From: Spongiactinospora sp. TRM90649
Lineage (GTDB): Bacteria > Actinomycetota > Actinomycetes > Streptosporangiales > Streptosporangiaceae
Length of the DNA stretch: 64,000 nucleotides
Direction of reading: 5' to 3'
Assembly (NCBI RefSeq): GCF_029382225.1
Contig: NZ_JARLTC010000033.1
Span: 62,001 to 126,000, forward strand
Below, piece after piece: positions 6,855 through 16,625 of the stretch. The first letter of the stretch is position 1; every line of letters begins with the position of its first letter. The notes beneath the pieces were generated by a model. That model searched no databases, was not told where the DNA came from, and saw only the letters and a list, made by a program, of their open reading frames with translations. A program made the translations under genes and the position numbers.

Positions 6855-8964
6855 CCCGGGAAGGGTGTCGACAGAGCGGCCGGCGTAGCCGGAGGTGCTG
6901 ACCCACATCTCGGTCAGGGGCGTGCCGTACAGCGGCACCGGGAACGGGAGCGTGATCTGCTCCGCGTTGTTGGCGCCGGTCAGCGCCAGCCGTTCGGTGC
7001 CCGCCACGTACGATCCCGTGCCCTCTGCGCAGACATAGCCAAATTCATCGGTCTTCGGGCGCAGGGTGAGGTTCGTGGTCATGTCCCCGGCCACGGTGAT
7101 CTGTTCCTCGGTGGTCCCGACGCAGCGCGAGGGTGCGGTGGTTTCCAGGCGATGGGAGCCGTGCGGGAGCGCCAGGCGGTAGCGCCCGGCGGCGTCGGTG
7201 ACGGTCCTGAGCGGCGTGCCCGACGCCGTGACCGTGACGCCGTCCGCGGGCGCGCCGTCCTTGGTGACCGTTCCGGAGACCACGCCGTGCGGAAGCCGGG
7301 TCAGCGCGATGTCGGCGGTGGTCGTTCGGCCGGCGACGACGTTCATGCTCACGGGCGTGGAGGTCTCGTGGCCGTACCTGGCCACGCTGATCCGGTAGGC
7401 GCCCGGGGCCAGGCGCGGCACGGAGTAGACGCCGTCGGAGCCGGTGGCGACCATACGGACGTGCGCTCCGGTGATCGTCACATCGGCCTCAGGCACGGGT
7501 TCGCCGTTCGCGGTCACCGTGCCGTTCAGGGTGCCGAGCGGCTGGGCGGGTGCGGCCTTGACGGCGGCGTAGGCGTCCAGGCGGCCTTCGCCGTAGACGT
7601 TGTTGTCTTGTGGCGTTCCGCCGCACTGGTCGTCAGGGGTGTCGATGGCGCTGCCGTCCAGCAGCGCGCGGGTGGCGGCGATGTCTCGGCGCAGGGCGGG
7701 CGCGGCCGACCAGATCAGCGCCACGGTGCCGGCCACGTGCGGCGCGGCCATCGATGTGCCGCTGTCGCTGCGGTACCCCCCGCCGGGCATCGCGGAGCGC
7801 ACGTTCACGCCTGGCGCGGCGATGTTCGGCTTGATCTCGCCGTTCTGGCCCGGTCCGCGGCTGGAGTTCGGGGCGATCGTGTTGTTCACGTCGAACGAGC
7901 CCACGCTGTAGCTGTCGCTGTACCACGCAGGAGTCTGGGTGGTATTGCACCCTGGCCCTTGGTTCATGTTCGAGTACACAGGAAAGATGCCCGCGGCCAG
8001 CCACGTGTCGAGGACCGCTTTGTACCAGTCGTCGGTCCTGTTGTAGCCCCAGGAGTTGTTGATGATGTCCGGAGCGAGGTCCGGCCGGGGGTTCTCGCCG
8101 TTCAGATCGGTGGGAGCGGCCATCCACTGGCCGGCCGCGATCCGTCCTGCCTCACCACCGGTACTCGTGGCGGCGATCCACCTGGCCCCGGGAGCGACCC
8201 GATGCCGTTCCCTCCGACGATGGTCCCCGTCACGTGGGTGCCGTGGACGCCGGAGTCGCAAGGGGCGCTCGGGCATTCCGCCAACCGGCCGAACCAGTTG
8301 TAGTCGTGCTCGACGCGCCCGTCGGCTCGCCTGCCGCGGTACTGCCCGGCCAGGTCGGGGTGCTCGAAGTCGGCTCCGGTGTCGATGACGCCGATGACGA
8401 TGCCCTCGCCGCGACTGCCGAGTTCGTTCCACACGCGAGGGGCGTTGATGCGGTCTATGTTCCACTCGGCGGCGGCGGCCTTCGTCTTGACCCTGGGGTG
8501 GGTTCTGCCGGGCAGGGGCTTTGGCGGCTCGGCGGCGGTGTCCGGCTCGATGGAGGTGACCTCGGGCAGTGCCGCGATCTCGGCGGCGAGCTTCGCGTCA
8601 CCGGTCACGTGCACGGCGTTGACGATCCAGAACGCGGTGTGCTTCGCCTGCCGCTCGGCCAGCAGCCCGCGCAGCCCGGCCTGGGACTTCTTCGCGTACG
8701 CGGTCTGGCGTCGAAGACCGCCTTGCCCTTGGCGGCCTTCGTGGTGGCGGCGCGGGCGGCGGACAGGTCTGCCTCGTCCTTCAGCCGGACCAGGAAGGCG
8801 GCCTGGCCGTCCTCCAGGTCCGCGCGCACCTCGGCGGAGATCTTGGCGTTCCCGGGTTCGGCGAGGGCCGCGCCCTGGGGGATGAGTAAGGCGGATACGG
8901 TGAGCAGGCCGGCGAACATCCGGGTGAGGATGGCCGCTCGCCGCCGGTTGGAGGGCGTCTTCAT
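6855..8964 (-). pseudogene. Secreted subtilase (S8 peptidase) pseudogene
   Basis: ATG 8964 starts a signal peptide (Arg-rich n-region, MFAGLLTVSALLIPQ, then ALA-E). An inhibitor-I9-like propeptide follows (AAFLVRLKDEADLSAA). Catalytic motifs are all present but spread over frames: VIDTGADFEHPD (Asp), GVHGTHVTGTIVGG (His) and SGTSMAAPHVAGT (Ser), then two carboxypeptidase-regulatory-like Ig repeats (GTLNGTVTANGEPV, GVVSGTVTKDGAPA). One frameshift lies near 8700 and a second near 8200 (between GGNGIG and APGARWIAA). The 3' end breaks off into the DUF1707 frame at about 6855. The gene would have coded an exported protease of over 700 residues. Confidence 0.8.
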
Positions 8965-9160
8965 GGGCGGTGGCTCCCGGTAGAGATCTTCTGCTTCTGG
9001 ACGGAAGCACCCTCCGCCATGCGGATGACCATGCGGAAGCCCGTTCCGGGGCCGCTTTCTGCTCAGTCGTCGAGGAGCGGGCGGAGCCGTCCGGGCGCCG
9101 CCCGCCGCCAGGTGACTACTGAACGGGCCTTGTCCGGCCGTTCCGATATGTGGACGTGAC

Positions 9161-9667
9161 TCACCGTGGTGTCCCGCGCCGGGTCGCGAAGCGGACGTTG
9201 GCTGCCCGTCGGTGACCTTTACCGTGTGCCGCCTGGATGCGTGCCCGGCTCGCGGAGGCTCCCGCGGATCCGCGTACCGGTCGTCCCCAGGTCGCCGTCC
9301 ACCAGTGGTGCACCAGCAGAGCGGCGGCGCCCGGCCAGGTGCGGCGCTCGTCCAGCCAGTAGAGCAGGGGTTGGCGTAGCTGGGGGTGGATGGGTACCTC
9401 GCGGATCTTGCCGCCCTTGCCGTAGACGATCAGCAGGCCCTTGCGGGCGGAGATGCGCACGTCGGGCACGTCCAGGGCGACGGCGTCGCCGACGCGCAGC
9501 CCGGCGTAGAAGGGCAGCAGGGCCAGGGCGCGGTCGCGGGGGTGCGGCCAGCTCTCGACGGCGCGCAGCCAGCGGAGCTGCGCGGGAGCGTTCATCGCCT
9601 TGGGCGCGGTCTTGGGGATGTCCTCGCGGGCGATGTCGGCCTTGCCCAGCCCGCGCCGGACGTGGAA
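9161..9667 (-). pseudogene. Tyrosine recombinase, C-terminal part of gene split by element I
   Basis: Reads VRRGLGKADIAREDIPK, then the catalytic-domain segment ALALLPFYAGLRVGDAVALD with the first catalytic Arg, YGKGGKIREVPIH and a WLDERRTWPG helix. It aligns residue by residue with the intact recombinase at 14769-15773. Joining it to 19296-19719 after removing 9668-19295 and one TGGAA copy gives ALDDFHVRRGLGK in one unbroken frame. Beyond about 9330 the frame degenerates: the HxLRH box, second His and Tyr are not readable, so the gene was also damaged at its 3' end. Confidence 0.8.
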
Positions 9668-9718
9668 GGGGTCTCGGTAGCAATGAAGAAATTTCCAACA
9701 AAGTAACGTCTGACCTGC
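9668..9718 (+). repeat. Left terminal inverted repeat of element I
   Basis: Begins GGGGTCTCGGTAGCAATGAA and runs to ...CTGACCTGC. The first 32 bp match the reverse complement of 19264-19295 exactly; the whole 51 bp differ at three positions. Confidence 0.93.
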
Positions 9719-9802
9719 ACAAACGTCTGCGTTTGACGGGTTGGTGATCATTGCCGCTACGGTCGTTCCGGTTTTGTCCGGTACGGCACGTGGAGTGGTG
9801 CA

Positions 9803-12800
9803 TTGTCAGAGAAGATGTTCTCCGAGGAGCAGTTGGAGCAGCTGCGCTCGTTCCCGGAGATCAGCGCGGATGAGTTGATCCGGTATTTCACGCCGACGTC
9901 GGCTGACGTGGCGTTCGTGAGTCCCGGCGGGCGGGGCCCAGTTGATCGGCTGGGCATGCTGGTCCAGCTGTGCAGCCTGCCCTGGCTCGGGTTCGTGCCC
10001 GACGATGTGAGCGCGGCGCCGGCCGCGGCGGTGGCGCGGGTGGCCGAGCGGCTCGGGGTGACTCCGGCGGCGCTGCGGTTGTACGGCAAGCGCGAGCAGA
10101 CCCGCTCGGACCATCTGGGCCAGGTCGCCAGGTATCTGGAGTGGCAGACCGCCCCGGCGGGCAGCCAGGAGATGAAGGAACTGGAGCAGTTCTTGCTGGA
10201 CCGGGCGATGGAGCACGACTCGCCGACGTTGCTGTTCAACCTGGCGCGCGAGTATTTGATGGCGGCCAAGGTGATCCGGCACGGCGTGCTCGTCTTGGCG
10301 AAGATGGTCGGCACCGCGCGCAAGGCGGCCGCCGATCTGACCTCTCAGCTGGTGGGGCACCTGCTGACCGCTGAGGTCCGCGCCGACCTGGAGCGGATGC
10401 TGGCCGTGGATGCGGGCCTGGGGACGACCCGGCTGGAGTGGCTGGTCAGCCCGGCCCGGGACGCCTCGGCGACGTCGGTGAAGACCGCGATCGACAAGCT
10501 GACCTGGCTGCGCGCGATCGACGCGCACCAGATGGATGTGTCGGTGCTGCCGAACGAGCGGCGCCGGTTCCTGGCGCAGGTCGCCCGCCGTTCGACCAAC
10601 CAAGGGCTGGAGCGGCGCAAGGAGCGCAAGTTCCCGATCCTGCTGGCGTTCGTCGCCCAGGCCGCGGTCGACCAGCTCGATGAGGTGGTGGCCCTGTTCG
10701 ACCAGGCCGTCAGCGCACGGGAGTCGCGGGCCAAGTCCAAGACGGATGAGGCGCTGGTCGAGCGGGCTAAGAAGGGCGAGGCGCGGCAGTTGGTGATGGA
10801 CGTGATCCTGCCGGTGCTGGCCGATCCGGCGATCCCGGACGATGAGGTGGGCGGGATGCTGCGTGAGCGGATCGGCATGCAGCGGCTGCGGGAGATCACC
10901 TCTGATGCGTGGAAGCCGCTGCCCCGGGATCACGGTCGGTTGTCGGAGCTGGAGTCCTCCTACACCTATCTGCGCCAGTTCACCCCGAACGTGCTGGCCG
11001 CGATCGATTTCCAGGGCGGGCTGGGCACCGGCGAGCTGATGGAGGCGGTGGCCATCTTGAAGGAGATGAACCGGCTCGGCGGCCGGAAGGTCCCGACCGG
11101 GGCGCCGACGTCGTTCGTGCCCGCGAAGTACGCCGACTATCTGACCAAGGCCCGCAAGTCCGGCGAGGACACCGCCTACCGGCACTTCTGGGAACTGTGC
11201 GTGATCTTGTGCCTGCGGGACGGGCTGCGCTCGGGGGACGTCTTCGTGCCGGGCTCGCGCCGCTACGCCGACCCGGCCACCTACCTGTACACGTCCGAGC
11301 AATGGGCACCGCGGCGCGGCGAGTACTGCCGGCTGGTCGGCAAGCCGCCGCACGCGGCGGACGCGCTGGAGCAGGGCAAGGAGGAGCTGCATGCCGCCCT
11401 GGAAGAGTTGGAGACGACCCTGGCCGGCGCCGCGCCTGGCGACACCGGCATGGTCCGGCTGGATGAGGATGAGCACCTGGTGGTGCCGCCGCTGTCGGCC
11501 GAGGACGTACCGGCCGAGGCCAAGGCGCTGAAAGACGAGCTGGCCGCGATGCTGCCGTTCGCGCCCATCGCCTCGCTGCTGATCGAGCTGGACGCGCGCA
11601 CGCATTTCCCGGACTGCTTCACCCACGCCGGCGGCCGCAAGCTCAGCACGTCCGTGGAGACCAAGCGCAACATCTTGGCGGTGCTCATCGCGATGTCCAC
11701 GAATCTGGGCCTGGCGCGGATGTCGGAGGCGTGCGGGGTGTCCTACGACGTGCTGGCCTGGACCATGGAGTGGTACGTGCGGGAGGAGACGCTGCGCGAG
11801 GCCAACACCGTCATCGTCAACCACCACTACGGCCTGGAACTGGCCAAGGTGTTCGGCGGCGGCACCATGTCCAGCTCGGATGGCCAGCGTTTCCCCGTCC
11901 GCGGCAAAAGCACCACCGCCCGCACCATGGTGATTCACGGCGGGCAGGTGCTGTCCACCTACACCCATGTCTCCGATCAGTGGTCCACGTACGGCACGAA
12001 GATCATCGTGCCGACGGCGCGGGAGGCGCACTATATCCTGGACGATTTCCTCGGCAACGCCACCGATCTTCCGATCACTGAGCACGCAACGGATACGCAC
12101 GGCGCCACGTTGATCAACTTTGCGCTGTTCGACCTGGTCGGCAAGGCCCTCACCCCGAGGATGCGGGACCTGACCCGGGTCACCCTGGTGCGGGACGACA
12201 CCCCGACCGAGATCGCCAAGCGCTACCCGCACGCCGGACCGCTGCTCGGCACGCGCTGGAACGAAGACTTGGTGGCCGGCTGCTGGCCGGACCTGCTGCG
12301 GATGGCCGGGTCGCTGAAGTACGGCCAGGCCACCGCCTCGCTGATCGTCGGCAAGTGGTCGGCCGCCTCGCGCCAGAACACCCTGGCCGCCGCGCTGAAG
12401 GAGTGGGGCATGCTGCGCAGGACCGTGCACCTGGCGAAATACCTGTCGGACCCGGCGTTCAGGCGGAAGATCTCGCGGCAGCTGAACAAGGGAGAGAGCC
12501 TGCACGCGCTGCGCCGTGACCTGCACTACGCCCAGCAGGGCACCATCACCCGGCCGCACCTGGAGCAGCAGACCGAGCAGGCGTGGTGCCTGACTCTGCT
12601 GACCAACTCGGTGGTCGCCTGGACGACGGAATATTATTCCAGAGCGGTGCTGGAGCTGCGCTCCCAGGGCCGGGACGTGCCGGACGAGATCCTGTCGCAC
12701 ATCTCGCCCGGCCACAGCGACAACATCAACTTCTTCGGCGTCATCAACGTCGACGTGGAGGCGGAGCTGGCCAAGCTCGACACCAGCGGATGGCGCCCGT

Positions 12801-12841
12801 TGCGGCCCGCGCAGCTGCGCGAGCTGGGCTTGACCCCCTAG
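9803..12841 (+). CDS. tnpA: Tn3-family transposase of element I
   Basis: 1012 residues, full length for TnpA. The N-terminus (MFSEEQLEQLRSFPEISADE) is the DUF4158-type DNA-binding start. The DDE catalytic triad is visible: Asp in SSSDGQRF (about 692), Asp in TDTHGATLINF (about 763) and Glu in LNKGESLHALRRDLHY (about 896), matching the spacing of Tn3 TnpA. TTG at 9803 has GGAG seven nt upstream; ATG at 9815 is the alternative. The gene starts 85 bp inside the left terminal repeat and reads inward. No frameshift is seen, so the transposase looks functional. It cuts at the terminal repeats and makes the 5-bp duplication. Confidence 0.95.
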   Translation: MSEKMFSEEQLEQLRSFPEISADELIRYFTPTSADVAFVSPGGRGPVDRLGMLVQLCSLPWLGFVPDDVSAAPAAAVARVAERLGVTPAALRLYGKREQTRSDHLGQVARYLEWQTAPAGSQEMKELEQFLLDRAMEHDSPTLLFNLAREYLMAAKVIRHGVLVLAKMVGTARKAAADLTSQLVGHLLTAEVRADLERMLAVDAGLGTTRLEWLVSPARDASATSVKTAIDKLTWLRAIDAHQMDVSVLPNERRRFLAQVARRSTNQGLERRKERKFPILLAFVAQAAVDQLDEVVALFDQAVSARESRAKSKTDEALVERAKKGEARQLVMDVILPVLADPAIPDDEVGGMLRERIGMQRLREITSDAWKPLPRDHGRLSELESSYTYLRQFTPNVLAAIDFQGGLGTGELMEAVAILKEMNRLGGRKVPTGAPTSFVPAKYADYLTKARKSGEDTAYRHFWELCVILCLRDGLRSGDVFVPGSRRYADPATYLYTSEQWAPRRGEYCRLVGKPPHAADALEQGKEELHAALEELETTLAGAAPGDTGMVRLDEDEHLVVPPLSAEDVPAEAKALKDELAAMLPFAPIASLLIELDARTHFPDCFTHAGGRKLSTSVETKRNILAVLIAMSTNLGLARMSEACGVSYDVLAWTMEWYVREETLREANTVIVNHHYGLELAKVFGGGTMSSSDGQRFPVRGKSTTARTMVIHGGQVLSTYTHVSDQWSTYGTKIIVPTAREAHYILDDFLGNATDLPITEHATDTHGATLINFALFDLVGKALTPRMRDLTRVTLVRDDTPTEIAKRYPHAGPLLGTRWNEDLVAGCWPDLLRMAGSLKYGQATASLIVGKWSAASRQNTLAAALKEWGMLRRTVHLAKYLSDPAFRRKISRQLNKGESLHALRRDLHYAQQGTITRPHLEQQTEQAWCLTLLTNSVVAWTTEYYSRAVLELRSQGRDVPDEILSHISPGHSDNINFFGVINVDVEAELAKLDTSGWRPLRPAQLRELGLTP

Positions 12842-12856
12842 GCCACCGCTTGGCCG

Positions 12857-13267
12857 CTACCGCCGGGAACGGGCGCGGCCGAGCGCGTCGGAGTGGCCCA
12901 GCATCGCTGAGCGCAGCCGGTCCATCTCATCGGCGTGATCGATGAGCGCCTCGAGTGCTTGGTCAAGACCCTGGAGTGCTCCGCCAGCGCCGTGGTCGGC
13001 ACCACCGACTCGTCGCGGCCGGTGTACGGCCACCACCTGGCCCGGAGGCGCCGCCTGCGCGCTGAGCCGCAACGGCGGCTGTGGGCCGTTGGACGCTGGC
13101 GGCGAAGGCACCGGTGCCTCCTTTCGGGGGCCCTCTGCTCCACACCTGCTGTCTGATGCGTCGCGACGTCTCGCCACGCGGGCGGGAGGACGACTGGATT
13201 CGGCAGCGCACCCCGGGCGGGGAGTTGCCTGGCCGGTCATCGGCGGTTCGGTGCGGCCGGTCGTCAT
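12857..13267 (-). CDS. Uncertain small ORF between transposase and phosphatase
   Basis: This 422-bp gap between the transposase stop and the phosphatase stop holds one minus-strand frame whose last ~40 residues look protein-like: ALQGLDQALEALIDHADEMD followed by RLRSAMLGHSDALG, an amphipathic helix. The upstream part is Pro/Arg-rich and less convincing, and the true start could be internal. No known family is recognised. Plus-strand frames over the same bases look like shadows. Confidence 0.25.
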   Translation of the reverse strand: MTTGRTEPPMTGQATPRPGCAAESSRPPARVARRRDASDSRCGAEGPRKEAPVPSPPASNGPQPPLRLSAQAAPPGQVVAVHRPRRVGGADHGAGGALQGLDQALEALIDHADEMDRLRSAMLGHSDALGRARSRR

Positions 13268-14604
13268 GGTCTCTGTTCGCCGTGGTGAGGTACGCGCAGC
13301 AGCAGCAGGGCGGTGTCGTCGCTGTGGTAGTCCCCGGCGTGTCCGCTCAGGGCGGTGGTGATGCGTTCCAGCGTCTGCTCGGCGTTCAGGCCCTCACACC
13401 CTGCCAGGAGCGTGCTGAGCGCGGGCAGCCCCCAGATTGCGTGCCCGCCGCGACTGTGTGCTTCGGTGACCCCATCGGTGTAGAGCAGCAGAGCATCGCC
13501 CGGCGCCAGCTTCACCGGCTCCGCGTGCAGGCCGGCGTCGGCGAAGATGCCGAGCAGCAGGCCGGGCCGGCCCGCTTCCTCCACGGTGGCGTCGGCGCGC
13601 CGGATCAGGGCCGGTGCGTGGCCCCCCAGGCTGATCAGCCCGCGTACGCCGCCGTCCGGGCCGGGCCGCAGGATCACGCACGCCGCGGTCAGGAAGCGGT
13701 CGTTGACGCGCTGGCGGATCAGCGCGTCGTTCAGCCGGGTCAGCACGGTGGCCGGCGAGGCGTGCTGCGTGGCCTCGGTGCGCACGGTGTAGCGGGCCAG
13801 CGCGGTCACCTTGGCCGCCTCCAGCCCTTTCCCGGACACGTCGCCCAGTGCGGCGCACCACCACGGTTGCCGGGTGGGGAACAGGTCGTAGAAGTCGCCG
13901 ACCACCGCCTCGCCGTTGCTGGCGGGCAGATACAGCGCGGCCGCGTCCAGCCAGGCCGGCCTGGCGATCACCGGTGGCAGCAGGCTGTCTTGCAGCGTCC
14001 GGGCCAGCCGGTCGGCCGCCGCTCCGGTGCTTTCCAGCGCGTCGATGCGTTCCTGGGCCTGGTGCACCTGCCGGCGCAACTCGATCAGATCGCTGACCGC
14101 GCCGGCCAGCCTGGTCAGCGTGTCGAGCTGGCGGTCGGTCCATGGATGCGGCCGCTCATCGAGCACGCACAGGCCTCCCAGCACCAGCCCGTCGGCCGAC
14201 AGCAGGGGGAAGCCCGCCCAGGCGCCCACCTGCTGATCGCGCACGTCCGGGAGGTGGGCCAGGCGGGCGTCGCGGGTGGTGTCGGCGGCGACCAGCGGAC
14301 CGGAGGTGCCGGCCAGCAGCGGGCAGGCGTCGGTGTGCAGGGGGATACTGCGCTGACTGAGCGTCAGGGGACCCCGGCCGGCCGCGGCCTTGCAGAACGC
14401 GTGACGGGCGTCGAACAGCACCACCAGTGCCTGCTGGGTCCCGGCCGCTGAGGCCGCCAGCTCGCACAGGTTGTCCAGGTCCGGATCCGGTTCGGTGTCC
14501 ATCAGCGCGGTGGCGGCCAGTGCCGCCAGCCGGGCCGGGTTGTACACCTGCACCGGCATCGGCGGCACGTCCGGCAGCACCAGCGGCTTCAGCGGAGCCT
14601 TCAT
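13264..14604 (-). CDS. GAF domain / PP2C-type SpoIIE serine phosphatase
   Basis: 446 residues. A GAF domain (about 25-180: CELAASAAGTQQALVVLFDA, then GAWAGFPLLSADGLVLGGLC) is followed by a short coiled linker and a SpoIIE/RsbU PP2M phosphatase domain with the metal-binding Asp motifs VVGDFYDLF (about 236), LGDVSGKGLEAAKVTALARY (about 250) and DDTALLLL (about 430). Such enzymes dephosphorylate STAS-domain anti-anti-sigma factors in response to a GAF-sensed signal. A STAS gene lies 2 kb away in the same transposon. ATG 14604 has GGAAGG ten nt upstream; the frame is open above it but not protein-like. No transmembrane segment is present, so it is cytoplasmic. Confidence 0.88.
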   Translation of the reverse strand: MKAPLKPLVLPDVPPMPVQVYNPARLAALAATALMDTEPDPDLDNLCELAASAAGTQQALVVLFDARHAFCKAAAGRGPLTLSQRSIPLHTDACPLLAGTSGPLVAADTTRDARLAHLPDVRDQQVGAWAGFPLLSADGLVLGGLCVLDERPHPWTDRQLDTLTRLAGAVSDLIELRRQVHQAQERIDALESTGAAADRLARTLQDSLLPPVIARPAWLDAAALYLPASNGEAVVGDFYDLFPTRQPWWCAALGDVSGKGLEAAKVTALARYTVRTEATQHASPATVLTRLNDALIRQRVNDRFLTAACVILRPGPDGGVRGLISLGGHAPALIRRADATVEEAGRPGLLLGIFADAGLHAEPVKLAPGDALLLYTDGVTEAHSRGGHAIWGLPALSTLLAGCEGLNAEQTLERITTALSGHAGDYHSDDTALLLLRVPHHGEQRP

Positions 14605-14768
14605 CGCGTGCCCGCCTTCCGCCGCCGAAGGAGATGCCCCAGCAGCCCCAGCCCACAGACCGTAGCCACGTGATCGCAGCCGGATGGAGTCAACACCGTG
14701 GACGCCCCTTTCAGGGTAGACAGCCGTCAGCGGGCAGGACAAGCAGGATGATCTTGCCACTGGTCCGG

Positions 14769-15773
14769 CTAATGGTCGGTGATCAGGGCGTCCAGGGCGG
14801 CTGCCTTGTCGGCTTCGGTGGGCAGGGCGTAGCGGCGGGTGGTGTCCAGCGAGCCGTGGCCGAGGAGTTCGGCGACCAGGATGGGGTCTTTGCCGTCGCG
14901 GATGAGCTGGGTGGCGAAGGTGTGGCGCAGGACGTGCGGGCTGAAGGGTTCGGTGGGGTCGTCACCCAGGCCGACGGCGTCGCCGAGGCCGGTGATGATG
15001 GCGCGGGCGGCGCGGTCGCTCAGGCGGCCGCCGCGGTGGTTGAGGAACAGCGCGGCGTGGGTGTCGGCCCCTTTCCAGTCGGCGCGGGCCTGCAGCCAGT
15101 CGGTCAGGGCCTGGCGCAGGTCGGGGTGGACGGGCAGCAGGCGGATCTTGCCGCCGTCGCGGCCCTTGCCGCGGATGCGCAGTTCGCCCTTGCGGGCTGA
15201 GAGGCGGACGTCGGCCAGGTCGAGGCCGACGACCTCGGAGATGCGCAGGCCGGCGTAGTAGGGCAGCAGGGCGACGGCCTTGTCGCGCGCAGGTGCGGTG
15301 AGCTGGACGTGGCGGACGTAGCGGCGGGTGCGCCGGGCGTCCAGGGCGCGGGGTGCGGTGCGGCGGGTGTCGCGTTCACGGCGGGCCTGGGGCTTGCCGA
15401 GGCCGCGGCGGGCGTAGAAGTCGTCGATGGCCGACAGGTAGGTGTCGATGGTATTGGGGGCGCGGCGGCCGTTCTTCAGATGCCGGCGGAAGTCGCGTAC
15501 GGCGCCGGTGGCGGCGATGGGGTCGGTGAGCGGGTCGCCGTCCAGGGCCCCGGCTTGGTCGGCGAGCCAGGCCAGGTAGCCGCGCAGCCGGGAGGCGTAC
15601 TTGGTCTTGGTGGAGTCGGCCAGCGGGGCGTGCGCGAGCGCGGCGGTGTATCCGGCCAGGACGGCGGCGTGCGGAGCGGAAAGCGGAAGGGCCCGCGACC
15701 GGCGTGTGTTTCCGGAAGCTGCTCCGGCCGGTTCCGCGAACTCTGCGGGCCTGTTTCCGGAAGTCACTCCCAC
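14769..15773 (-). CDS. Tyrosine recombinase of element I (TnpI/Xer-like)
   Basis: 334 residues, GTG start. The core-binding domain (STKTKYASRLRGYLAWL, NTIDTYLSAIDDFYARRGLG) is followed by a complete catalytic domain: Arg177 (AGLRISEV), His280/Arg283 (PHVLRHTFATQL), His306 (LLGHGSLDTT) and nucleophile Tyr315. It lies directly beside a site with two direct repeats and a core palindrome (15709-15806), two repeats of which lie inside its own first codons. By analogy with TnpI of Tn4430 it should resolve cointegrates formed by the transposase. It is the close paralogue of the interrupted recombinase at 9161-9667/19296-19719. Confidence 0.92.
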   Translation of the reverse strand: MGVTSGNRPAEFAEPAGAASGNTRRSRALPLSAPHAAVLAGYTAALAHAPLADSTKTKYASRLRGYLAWLADQAGALDGDPLTDPIAATGAVRDFRRHLKNGRRAPNTIDTYLSAIDDFYARRGLGKPQARRERDTRRTAPRALDARRTRRYVRHVQLTAPARDKAVALLPYYAGLRISEVVGLDLADVRLSARKGELRIRGKGRDGGKIRLLPVHPDLRQALTDWLQARADWKGADTHAALFLNHRGGRLSDRAARAIITGLGDAVGLGDDPTEPFSPHVLRHTFATQLIRDGKDPILVAELLGHGSLDTTRRYALPTEADKAAALDALITDH

Positions 15774-15806
15774 AGTCTACTTCCGGAATTGTGAGATTCC
15801 GGAAGT
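15709..15806. promoter_or_regulatory. Recombination site of element I recombinase (IRS-like)
   Basis: The core is ACTTCCGGAAT (15779-15789), a 6-bp spacer TGTGAG, and its exact reverse complement (15796-15806): an 11-6-11 palindrome like Xer/TnpI core sites. Two direct repeats TTTCCGGAAG lie at 15709-15718 and 15754-15763, 45 bp apart, the second starting 25 bp before the core. This layout matches the internal resolution site of Tn4430 (core plus two direct repeats). It also overlaps the recombinase promoter, so the protein may repress itself. Confidence 0.85.
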
Positions 15807-15918
15807 CATGCCGTACACTGAGGGTACCGAGGTCTTTTCGAGCGTTGGCATTCAGGTCCGCGTCGCCCCCGGCGAACCACCACCGGCCTCTTCGGGGGCC
15901 TGGACAGGTCAGGCGACC

Positions 15919-16506
15919 ATGACGCCGACACTTCTTTTTCCACCCGCACCGCTCAGCCCCGCCTCGCCCGCGATCCCCCGGGCCGATTCCGCGCTACGAC
16001 TCAGCCTCAACCCGGTGCCGAACCGGCTGGCTGTGGTGGACGGGGCCTGGTGGCCCTCCTCCCGTGACGCGGCCGCCGAACTGCCCGGCCTCATCGCCGC
16101 CGTGGACCGGCTGCTGGATCGGGTCACGCTCCGCATCGGCCTGCACGGCGATGTGTGGCAGAACATCCCGCGCCGCATCCCCGCGCGCGGGCGTCAGGTC
16201 CGCATCGGCTGGTTCCGCCACACCGACCCGCGCGTGATCACTCTCAGCTTCGCCACCGGCGAGCCGGTCGTCCTGCTGATCATCCCTTCGGGTACCCCCG
16301 CCGGAGCCGCCGGGGCCACGCTCAAGCTCACCGCCCAGGACATCGCCGGCATGAGCATCGACGCCATCCTCACCCTCGCGCATCTGCCCGCCCGCCCCGC
16401 CCCACGTGCCACGGCCGACGGCCCGGCCCGCTGGGAGGACGAGGGCGGGTCGGTCATCGGGCAGGCAGCGCAGCCATCCACGGGACGGCCGGCAACGTCG
16501 GAATGA
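15919..16506 (+). CDS. DUF5994 family protein
   Basis: 195 residues. The family signature RLSLNPVPNRLAVVDGAWWP and SRDAAAELPGLIAAVD is clear, followed by a beta-rich stretch (RQVRIGWFRHTDPRVITLSF, EPVVLLIIP). Function of DUF5994 proteins is unknown; they are common in actinomycetes, often beside STAS or GAF regulators. ATG 15919 places the motif about 40 residues in; the frame is open upstream past the recombination site but not protein-like. It is followed by the STAS gene on the same strand after about 120 bp. Confidence 0.8.
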   Translation: MTPTLLFPPAPLSPASPAIPRADSALRLSLNPVPNRLAVVDGAWWPSSRDAAAELPGLIAAVDRLLDRVTLRIGLHGDVWQNIPRRIPARGRQVRIGWFRHTDPRVITLSFATGEPVVLLIIPSGTPAGAAGATLKLTAQDIAGMSIDAILTLAHLPARPAPRATADGPARWEDEGGSVIGQAAQPSTGRPATSE

Positions 16507-16625
16507 CCCCGTGCCGCCTGCCGGCCGGATCGAGCGGTCCTGGCACCGCCCGAACTGGCGGCGGGCCGATCTCCGGCCGGCAGGCATCTCATCACCTTTC
16601 AGCTTCTCCCGTGAGGAGACATTCC

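Noticed and set aside
9040..9160. GGGGCCGCTTTCTGCTCAG as a partner end for element III
   Set aside because: Only the first few bases agree with the 26315 end; similarity is no better than chance.
9806..12715. 969-codon minus-strand ORF opposite the element I transposase
   Set aside because: Gln/Arg/His/Leu-rich shadow with no domain; the plus-strand TnpA has full catalytic motifs.
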